Of a stretch of 48,981 nucleotides of DNA, positions 42,811-48,981 are shown piece after piece. The stretch's first letter is position 1. Every line of letters starts with the position of its first letter. Position numbers and translations under genes: made by a program. Source of the stretch: JAYEHK01 sp034659475 (GTDB taxonomy: Bacteria > Bacillota > Syntrophomonadia > Syntrophomonadales > Syntrophomonadaceae); the NCBI GenBank assembly GCA_034659475.1, contig JAYEHK010000082.1, forward strand, positions 1 through 48,981. Reading direction: 5' to 3'. A model generated the notes under the pieces. It worked only from the letters and a program-made list of their open reading frames with translations, had not been told where the DNA came from and ran no database searches.

Positions 42811-43704
42811 ATGCAAGAAGATCGTTTATTAAAAGTTGTAGATAAAGAAAAGCATATTCGAATATTTCTAGCTACGACCCAAAATCTTGTTGAGGAAGTA
42901 AGAACCAGACATAATACGTCGGCAACTGCTTCTGCTGCCCTGGGTCGGGTGCTTACTGCTGCACTTCTTATGGGATCAGACATGAAGGGAGAGAAAGACG
43001 CTTTAACCCTGCGTATAAACGGTAATGGTCTGGCTGGAACTATCCTTGCTACGGCAGATTCAAAAGGACATGTAAGAGGATTTATTTCAAATCCTTCTGC
43101 TGATTTACCCTCGAAATCTCCAGGTAAGCTTGCGGTCGGGGAGTTAGTTGGAAAAGACGGCAACCTTGAAGTGATAAAAGACCTGGGCTTAAAACAGCCA
43201 TTCATTGGGACCGTAGCATTAGAAAATGGTGAGATTGCGGAAGATTTAACCCGATATTTCATGGATTCTGAACAGATTCCATCCCTTGTTTCGCTGGGTG
43301 TTCTGGTGGCCCCGGATCTCACTATTCAGGCTGCGGGAGGATTAATTGTTCAGGCTCTGCCTGGTGCTGATGATCATGTGCTTGAAATATTAGAAAACAA
43401 TATATTTCAGATGGGATCCATAAGCAATATGATGGAGTCGGTGATTTGTCTGGAGGATGTTGTGAAGCGAATCATGGAGGGTTTAGATTATTCTATCATA
43501 GGTGAGGAAAACCTATCGTTTCAATGTATCTGTAGTCAGGAACGTTTGGGTGGTATTCTCGCAGGCCTTTCACAGGAGGAACTCGATGAAACGTATTCAG
43601 AACAAGATGAGATTGAAGTAACGTGTAACTTCTGCAACGAGGTGTACCATATTCACAGAGCGAATATTGAAGAAATAAGAAGGAAGAATACAATAAAGCC
43701 TTAG
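42811..43704 (+). CDS. hslO: Redox-regulated chaperone Hsp33
   Basis: A 297-residue Hsp33. The substrate-binding fold is visible in LEEVRTRHNTSATASAALGRVLTAALLMGSDMKGEKDALTLRINGNGLAGTILA-type sequence, and the C-terminal redox switch has CIC (CICSQERLGG) and CNFC, the CxC plus CxxC zinc site. It protects proteins under oxidative stress. ATG 42811 (MQEDRLLKVVDKEKHIRIF) is preferred to ATG 42739: an AAGGA-containing purine stretch precedes it and the family begins with a short D(R/Y)L segment. The repeat copy B ends 75 bases upstream. Confidence 0.95.
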   Translation: MQEDRLLKVVDKEKHIRIFLATTQNLVEEVRTRHNTSATASAALGRVLTAALLMGSDMKGEKDALTLRINGNGLAGTILATADSKGHVRGFISNPSADLPSKSPGKLAVGELVGKDGNLEVIKDLGLKQPFIGTVALENGEIAEDLTRYFMDSEQIPSLVSLGVLVAPDLTIQAAGGLIVQALPGADDHVLEILENNIFQMGSISNMMESVICLEDVVKRIMEGLDYSIIGEENLSFQCICSQERLGGILAGLSQEELDETYSEQDEIEVTCNFCNEVYHIHRANIEEIRRKNTIKP

Positions 43705-43719
43705 ATTAAATCTAAGGCT
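43697..43719. terminator. Hairpin between convergent hslO and rpmB
   Basis: AGCCTTAGATT pairs with AATCTAAGGCT. It is a perfect 11-bp stem overlapping the hslO stop, without a good T-run on the plus strand. Confidence 0.55.
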
Positions 43720-43731
43720 CTATTCCAGGTA

Positions 43732-43920
43732 TTATATAGCTCTTTGGACTTTTCCTGAACGCAAACAACGTGTACATACGTATATCTTTTTTGGTGTTCC
43801 GTCAACAACAACCTTAACACGTTGAACGTTGGGTTTCCATTGACGATTGGTTCTTATATGGGAATGGCTGTACTTCTTTCCGAATGTTACGCCTTTTCCG
43901 CAAATTTCACATTTAGCCAC
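43732..43920 (-). CDS. rpmB: 50S ribosomal protein L28
   Basis: A 62-residue L28: MAKCEICGKGVTFGKKYSHSH, KPNVQRVKVVVDGTPKKIYVCTRCLRSGKV. Two CxxC pairs (CEIC, CTRC) make this the zinc-binding form. The ATG at 43920 has GAGGGGG upstream. It is divergent from the Asp23-fakA-recG operon, an arrangement common in Firmicutes. Confidence 0.97.
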   Translation of the reverse strand: MAKCEICGKGVTFGKKYSHSHIRTNRQWKPNVQRVKVVVDGTPKKIYVCTRCLRSGKVQRAI

Positions 43921-44050
43921 AATTTTGCCCCCTCTCTATAACAGTTGCACTAAATATTTTAACAAAACCAAGCAGAAAGGGCAAGAACAAGAAGAAGGAA
44001 TCAACTGTTTTAATGTAGAATAATAAAAAAGTTAGTTAGGAGGGAAAAGC

Positions 44051-44413
44051 ATGTATACAATTAAAAGTACTGAACTTGGTGAGATTAGCGTTGAAAAAGA
44101 TGTTGTGGAAACGATTGCTGGCCTGGCAACAATGGAGTGTTATGGTCTGGTTGGGATGGTTGCACATAACATTCAAGCTGGCCTTAGCAACATCCTGGGT
44201 ATTGATTCTATTCGCAAGGGAGTGGAAGTGAAAAAAACTGAGGATGGACTGATTGTGGATGTCCATGTTATAGTTGGCTATGGTATACCTATTGCAAAAG
44301 TGGCCTCCAATGTTATGCAAAAGGTTACACACGTATTGGAAAATAATGCAGCAATACCTGTTGCCGCAGTTAATGTAAATGTAAAAGGAGTAAAGGTATT
44401 GAAAGACCTATAA
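44051..44413 (+). CDS. Asp23/Gls24 family protein (YloU-like)
   Basis: A 120-residue Asp23-family envelope-stress protein: GEISVEKDVVETIAGLATMECYGLVGMVAHN, a GLIVDVHVIVGYGIPIAKVASNVMQKVTHVLE core and AAVNVNVKGVKV. It lies 18 bp before fakA, as yloU-yloV in Bacillus. The SD TTAGGAGGG precedes the ATG. Exact function is unknown; a link to membrane or fatty-acid homeostasis is suggested by the neighbour. Confidence 0.93.
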   Translation: MYTIKSTELGEISVEKDVVETIAGLATMECYGLVGMVAHNIQAGLSNILGIDSIRKGVEVKKTEDGLIVDVHVIVGYGIPIAKVASNVMQKVTHVLENNAAIPVAAVNVNVKGVKVLKDL

Positions 44414-44431
44414 TTAGGGAGGATTTTCAAC

Positions 44432-46054
44432 TTGAGTTTGTTAAAGATAAGTGGATTTGATCTGGTACGTTCAGTAAAAGCGGGTTGTATACGATTGGAA
44501 CACAATCGCGATCAGGTAGATATGCTGAATGTTTTTCCTGTACCAGATGGAGACACAGGCACAAATATGTATCTAACCCTGTTGTCTGCTGTGAAAGAAG
44601 GAGAAAAAAGCAGTCAGCAAAATATTGGAAAAGCAGCCAAAGCAATATCCATGGGTTCACTTATGGGAGCCAGGGGGAATTCTGGAGTTATTTTGTCACA
44701 AATATTACGTGGTGTGGCAAAAGTAATGGAAGGGAAAGAAGAAGCAAATGCCCAGGATATTGCACATGCGCTAAAAGCAGGTTCTGACACAGCATACAAG
44801 GCCGTAATGAAACCTGTGGAAGGAACGATACTGACGATTATTCGCGAAGTGTCCAGGGTTTGTGAGGAAGAAGCAAAGAAGGAAAATGATATCTTAGCAA
44901 CCCTTCTTGCGGGTATTGAAGAAGGGCATAAAACATTGGCAAAAACCCCGTCAATGCTTCCTGTACTAAAAGAAGCCGGTGTGGTAGATGCTGGAGGACA
45001 GGGATTTTTGTATTTCCTTGAAGGTCTGGTTGATGGATTGGCCAGTGAAAAAGACATTGCACTCGATGTATACAGGGAAAAAATCAGTACCACTCGTAAA
45101 GAGGTGCTTAAAGAAGATATTCAGCTTGAATTTCAATACTGTACTGAGCTTTTAATTAAGGGTGAGAATCTTGAGCCTGAAGACATAAAAGACCATCTTC
45201 GTCCGCTGGGGGACTCGATGATGGTTGTAGGTGGGGATGAACTCGTAAAAGTACATATTCATTCCAATCATCCCGGAAAGGTACTGGAGACGGGTTTACA
45301 GTTTGGTCAACTCAGCGATATCAAGATCAATAATATGTTGGAAGAAGTACATGAACATCTGAACAATTGGGAAGAAGAAACAAGTGTTCAATATGACAAA
45401 AAACTTGGACTGGTTGCTGTTGGTGTTGGTGTTGGTCTCGTTGAAATTTTAAAAAGCCTTGGCGTGGATGAGATTGTTGAAGGTGGGCAAACAATGAATC
45501 CGAGCACCGAGGATTTACTGTTTGCATGCCAGAATGCGAATGCAGAGAAAGTAATTTTACTTCCCAATAATAGTAATATCATTATGGCCGCTGAACAGGT
45601 TAAAAATCTTTGTGAAAAAGAGGTTTGTGTTGTACCTACCAAATCGGTTATGCAGGCGATCAGCGCGTTGATTGCGTATCATCCAGAAGGTGCGATTTCA
45701 GAAGTGGCGCAGGCAATGACGGAAGAAATGCAAAATATTGTGTATGCAGAGGTTACGATGGCCGTTCGGGATTCAGATATGAACGGTCTGGATATAAAAG
45801 ATGGAGATAATATTGGCATTCTTCAGGGGAATATAGAAGTTAAGGGCACAGATGTAGAAGAAGTTGTTATTTCTCTGCTTGAAAAGATGGTGGGTGAAGA
45901 TTCTCAATTAATAACCCTGTTATATGGTGACAACGTAGATGAAGAGAATGCAATTAATTTGAGCGATAAATTGGAAGAAATTTATCCTGATTATGAGATT
46001 GAAGTTCATTCCGGTGGGCAGCCGCATTATAATTACTTTATTGCAGTAGAATAA
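44432..46054 (+). CDS. fakA: Fatty-acid kinase catalytic subunit FakA (DhaL/DegV-like, YloV)
   Basis: A 540-residue protein. The N-terminal DhaL (DAK2) domain has NVFPVPDGDTGTNMYLTLLSAV, with the Mg-ADP-binding Asp residues, and SMGSLMGARGNSGVILSQILRG. A middle domain follows, and a C-terminal domain shows LVAVGVGVGLVEILKSLGVDEIVEGGQTMNPSTEDLL. It phosphorylates exogenous fatty acids carried by FakB (DegV) proteins. The start is TTG 44432 with TAGGGAGG upstream. No fakB is in the window. recG follows after a non-coding gap of 520 bases. Confidence 0.93.
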   Translation: MSLLKISGFDLVRSVKAGCIRLEHNRDQVDMLNVFPVPDGDTGTNMYLTLLSAVKEGEKSSQQNIGKAAKAISMGSLMGARGNSGVILSQILRGVAKVMEGKEEANAQDIAHALKAGSDTAYKAVMKPVEGTILTIIREVSRVCEEEAKKENDILATLLAGIEEGHKTLAKTPSMLPVLKEAGVVDAGGQGFLYFLEGLVDGLASEKDIALDVYREKISTTRKEVLKEDIQLEFQYCTELLIKGENLEPEDIKDHLRPLGDSMMVVGGDELVKVHIHSNHPGKVLETGLQFGQLSDIKINNMLEEVHEHLNNWEEETSVQYDKKLGLVAVGVGVGLVEILKSLGVDEIVEGGQTMNPSTEDLLFACQNANAEKVILLPNNSNIIMAAEQVKNLCEKEVCVVPTKSVMQAISALIAYHPEGAISEVAQAMTEEMQNIVYAEVTMAVRDSDMNGLDIKDGDNIGILQGNIEVKGTDVEEVVISLLEKMVGEDSQLITLLYGDNVDEENAINLSDKLEEIYPDYEIEVHSGGQPHYNYFIAVE

Positions 46055-46140
46055 GCTAAAACTGCTATATTAAGTCATGTTTGTTTTACAGAGTGTTAAA
46101 AAAAGCGGATCAGTAACCAGTTTATGATGGAAAAGTTGAA

Positions 46141-46430
46141 CTGGGTGCGGGGGTATGCATAAGTACCCAGTGGGTGAAATATACTTGCGCCCAGTTTACG
46201 CATGGACAACATCAACTGCTTGTCGATTGGCTCCAGGGGGACCGGGCAAATTCACATCCATGTTCAGCAACCTCAACCGTGAGCGTAGCGAACATTAGTG
46301 GTACCCGAAGGGTGATGCCCTCTCGCGACGTCCATGTCGCTCGGCCCCTTCCGCCAATCGTCTTCACAGGATGTTGTTACCATGCTCCGCTAACGGTCGC
46401 CAGTATATTTAAGCATACCCCAGAGTGAGT
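46141..46430 (+). other. GC-rich, hairpin-rich intergenic segment of unknown nature
   Basis: This stretch is visibly richer in G+C than its flanks and lies between fakA and recG. CTGGGTGC (46141-46148) pairs with GCGCCCAG (46187-46194) and encloses GGGTA/TACCC (46151-46155 and 46164-46168), giving a branched fold. GACAA/TTGTC (from about 46203), ACCC/GGGT and GCGAC/GTCGC (around 46325) follow. An 84-codon ORF at 46174 has no SD and no familiar sequence. Structured RNA, a repeat element or decayed foreign DNA are the options. Confidence 0.4.
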
Positions 46431-46513
46431 TTTTGCTCATTTACAGGGGGAACTAACTAGTTTTCACGTTATTTACGAAAACGGCTTGTCGGCTCATTTG
46501 GGAATCTCCCAAA

Positions 46514-46535
46514 AGGTCTACAGCCTTTTTTTGTA
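46514..46535 (+). terminator. Probable terminator upstream of recG
   Basis: AAAAGG(T) pairs with (A)GCCTTTT around a short loop, with seven T. A second stem TTTGGGA/TCCCAAA lies just before it at about 46498-46514. Confidence 0.6.
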
Positions 46536-46576
46536 GATATTAAAAAAGCAAAGGTGTATTTAACTGGGAGGGGAAC

Positions 46577-48619
46577 ATGGAAGCGTTATTTCAGAAGGTG
46601 CAGTTTTTAAAAGGTGTGGGACCTCGGAGAAGTGAAATGCTGGGCAAATTAGGAATTGATACAGTCTTTGATCTGATATGGTATATACCCCGGGCCTATT
46701 TTAATCGAAATAAGATTGATAGCATTGCTTCCCTGCAGGAAAACCAGTTATCTAATATTCGGGGAAAGGTGATGGCTGTCAATGCCAGTCGGACGCCACG
46801 TGGAATGCGTTTGTTTAAGGTGCTTATCCAGGATGATTCCGCGAGTATTGCTGCCGTTTGGTTTAACCAGGCCTTTCTATCCCGAGTGATAAAGGTGGGG
46901 GTTGAGCTTTTTTTAAGTGGCAAAATAAAATCCTCCTATGGTTCGGTTGAATTTCATGTATCCGAGTATGAAATAATAGATAACAGTGAAACAGAGCAAA
47001 AGGTTATGCCCATCTATGCACTTACAGAGGGGCTGAATCAAAAGGCCGTGCGTAATCTCATGTCATCTGTGCTGCAGGAGTACCTTTGCGATTATCCTGA
47101 TATTTTTTCAGAGGATTTTCTTCAGAAGTTAGGTCTATGCCCTATTCAGTTTGCATTTCTTAATATTCATTTTCCTGCGGATGGAGAGGCCTATTTGCAA
47201 GCTAGAAAGCGATTGGCTTTTGAAGAATTGTTGCTATTTCGTTTGAGTATCATTTTTGATCATCAAGAGGCAAGTTGTTTAGATGGGAATATTATTCACC
47301 GAGAAAAAACAGGTCTTTTTCAAAAGATGAAGACTGCTTTACCTTTTCAGCTCACCTCTGCGCAGGAAAAAGCACTGGAAGATATTGTTGCAAATATGAA
47401 GGCGCCGTTGCAAATGAATCGCTTACTTCAGGGTGATGTTGGGTCAGGAAAAACTGTTGTTGCAGCTCTGGCGATGGCCCTGGCGGTTGATGGGGGACAT
47501 CAGGCCGCCATTATGGCGCCAACCGAGATACTGGCTGCCCAGCATTATGCTTCCATTGGACAGATGTTTGAAAATACGCCTGTGAGAATTGCTTGTCTTA
47601 CAGGGGGAAGCCCAGTGGCGGAACGGAGAGTTATTCTGGAAGCATCTGCGTTGGGAGAGATAGATATACTGATTGGCACACATGCCCTCATTCAAAATGA
47701 TGTTGCATTCCACGATCTGGGGATGATTGTTATTGATGAACAGCATCGTTTTGGGGTCAAACAGCGAGCCTTGTTAAGCGGAAAAGGAGAAAGACCAGAC
47801 ATCATGGTAATGACAGCAACGCCTATACCGAGGTCACTGGCATTAACGCTATACGGCGATCTGGACCTGACGGTTATTGATGAACTTCCGCCGGGGCGTA
47901 AATCCATAAAAACGGTTTTCATTAAACAAAACGCACGTGATAAAGTGTTTTCATTTATTCGCCAGGAGATTGAAAAAGGGCGGCAGGCTTATGTGGTTTG
48001 TCCCCTGGTTGAAGAATCTGAACATCAGGATTTTCAGGACGCTGTGAGTCTGCATGAAGAATTACGACATAGCGTCTTCCAAGATTATGAAGTGGGCTTG
48101 CTTCATGGACGGATGAATGCCAGGGAAAAAGATGCTGTTATGCAAAGGTTCAAACAAAATCAGGATCAGGTTCTTGTCTCCACGACGGTAATAGAGGTAG
48201 GGGTTGATGTCCCTAATGCCAGTACAATGGTCATTGTTCATGCCGAGCGATTTGGGCTGGCACAACTACATCAGCTCAGGGGAAGGGTAGGCAGAGGTGA
48301 GGCACAATCCTACTGTATTTTATTGGGTCAACCATGCACACCAGAGTCCGTACAAAGGTTACGCGCGATGGAAAAATCGAACGATGGCTTTGTATTAGCC
48401 AATGAGGATCTAAAAATCAGGGGGGCAGGGGATTTCTGGGGGGTTAAGCAGCATGGCTTAAACGAATTAAGAGTTGCTGATCTCCTGCGAGATAAACGCC
48501 TGATTGAAATGATTTCAAATCTAAGTAAGGAAGAGCAGCTGCAATTCCTTGAGGACAAGACCGTTTTAAAATATGTAAATAAAAAATTCAAAAAATCAAC
48601 GGATATTGCCAGAAACTAA
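46577..48619 (+). CDS. recG: ATP-dependent DNA helicase RecG
   Basis: A 680-residue RecG of normal length. The N-terminal wedge domain with OB fold (about 60-160, NQLSNIRGKVMAVNASR) is followed by a superfamily 2 helicase: motif I GDVGSGKTVVAALAM, PTEILAAQHY, motif II VIDEQHRFGVKQR, motif III MTATPIPRSLALT, RVGRGEAQSYC (motif VI) and the RecG C-terminal GDFWGVKQHG segment. It reverses stalled replication forks and branch-migrates Holliday junctions. ATG 46577 has TGGGAGGGG upstream. A terminator follows. Confidence 0.97.
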   Translation: MEALFQKVQFLKGVGPRRSEMLGKLGIDTVFDLIWYIPRAYFNRNKIDSIASLQENQLSNIRGKVMAVNASRTPRGMRLFKVLIQDDSASIAAVWFNQAFLSRVIKVGVELFLSGKIKSSYGSVEFHVSEYEIIDNSETEQKVMPIYALTEGLNQKAVRNLMSSVLQEYLCDYPDIFSEDFLQKLGLCPIQFAFLNIHFPADGEAYLQARKRLAFEELLLFRLSIIFDHQEASCLDGNIIHREKTGLFQKMKTALPFQLTSAQEKALEDIVANMKAPLQMNRLLQGDVGSGKTVVAALAMALAVDGGHQAAIMAPTEILAAQHYASIGQMFENTPVRIACLTGGSPVAERRVILEASALGEIDILIGTHALIQNDVAFHDLGMIVIDEQHRFGVKQRALLSGKGERPDIMVMTATPIPRSLALTLYGDLDLTVIDELPPGRKSIKTVFIKQNARDKVFSFIRQEIEKGRQAYVVCPLVEESEHQDFQDAVSLHEELRHSVFQDYEVGLLHGRMNAREKDAVMQRFKQNQDQVLVSTTVIEVGVDVPNASTMVIVHAERFGLAQLHQLRGRVGRGEAQSYCILLGQPCTPESVQRLRAMEKSNDGFVLANEDLKIRGAGDFWGVKQHGLNELRVADLLRDKRLIEMISNLSKEEQLQFLEDKTVLKYVNKKFKKSTDIARN

Positions 48620-48659
48620 TCTATTTACATTGATAAAAAGCATAAAACAAGATCAAGCT

Positions 48660-48687
48660 AATACCGGAACAAAAACCGGTATTTTTT
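48660..48687 (+). terminator. Terminator after recG
   Basis: ATACCGG, 8-base loop, CCGGTAT, then T-run. Confidence 0.92.
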
Positions 48688-48728
48688 TATGGTTCAAACT
48701 TCGCAGTAGACAGATTATGCGTCATAAA

Positions 48729-48916
<188 letters not shown>

Positions 48917-48981
48917 CAGAAGGGATGTCAATATAATTTCCTCCTCTTACACGGCAGACTATTTCAATAAGGAGTAAGGAG
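48917..48981 (+). other. Leader of the next gene beyond the window
   Basis: The window ends with AAGGAGTAAGGAG, a tandem SD-like sequence, so a plus-strand gene probably starts just outside. Confidence 0.5.

Noticed and set aside
46174..46428. 84-codon ORF in the GC-rich segment
   Set aside because: No SD, and its sequence follows the hairpins and not a protein pattern; open mainly because the DNA is GC-rich.

Overview
This window looks like chromosomal DNA from an anaerobic, low-to-moderate-GC Firmicute, probably of the Peptococcaceae / Desulfitobacteriia / Heliobacteria type. That placement is an inference from gene content. The window has a siroheme-dependent (Ahb) heme operon in the order known from that group, a T-box in front of trpS, Asp23-FakA-RecG linkage, strong SD sequences with many TTG/GTG starts, and a fatty-acid oxidation set of acyl-CoA dehydrogenases, thiolases, EtfBA and a membrane Fe-S oxidoreductase, next to menaquinone-side-chain genes. 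Lifestyle inference: anaerobic oxidation of a short-chain or branched acyl-CoA with electrons passed through ETF into menaquinone.

Layout. (1) 1-3973: a branched-chain amino-acid ABC transporter operon in decay. The binding protein is truncated and joined to a 5'-truncated livH, livM has an in-frame TAA, and livG and livF are intact. (2) 4600-9851: two tandem thiolase plus acyl-CoA dehydrogenase pairs, the second behind a very good sigma-54 promoter. (3) 10066-13785: a sigma-54 enhancer-binding regulator and a dCache-HAMP membrane sensor with no recognisable output domain. (4) 13861-16884: a dispersed repeat with terminal inverted repeats, trpS (minus strand) with a T-box leader, a MarR regulator and speD. 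(5) 17174-22125: polyprenyl/menaquinone genes (HepS-like subunit, UbiD, UbiA-type prenyltransferase, UbiX, HepT), then tatC and tatA. (6) 23432-34120: an almost gapless tetrapyrrole operon carrying glutamyl-tRNA to heme: met8-like, hemA, hemC, cobA-hemD fusion, ahbC, hemB, ahbD, ahbA, ahbB, hemL, followed by an orphan cheR. (7) 34384-38348: etfB, etfA and an ETF:menaquinone oxidoreductase-like protein. (8) 38744-40677: a small unknown gene, then a classical acetyl-CoA acetyltransferase behind a 106-bp palindrome that contains a consensus sigma-A promoter. (9) 40901-48619: coaD, a 3D-domain cell-wall protein (minus), hslO, rpmB (minus), Asp23-family gene, fakA and recG, with a second copy of the dispersed repeat, a GC-rich structured intergenic segment and a 22-unit octamer array at the right end.

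How it works together: the thiolase/acyl-CoA dehydrogenase modules produce reduced ETF, the EMO-like protein can pass those electrons to menaquinone, and the prenyl, Ubi, Tat and heme genes supply quinone, membrane export and cofactor. Sigma-54 control of the second module, and possibly of etf, by the linked regulator is the main regulatory hypothesis. No wholly new enzyme system is clearly visible. The least explained items are the sensor with no output domain, the palindromic promoter, the GC-rich structured segment and the repeat family with embedded variable tandem arrays.
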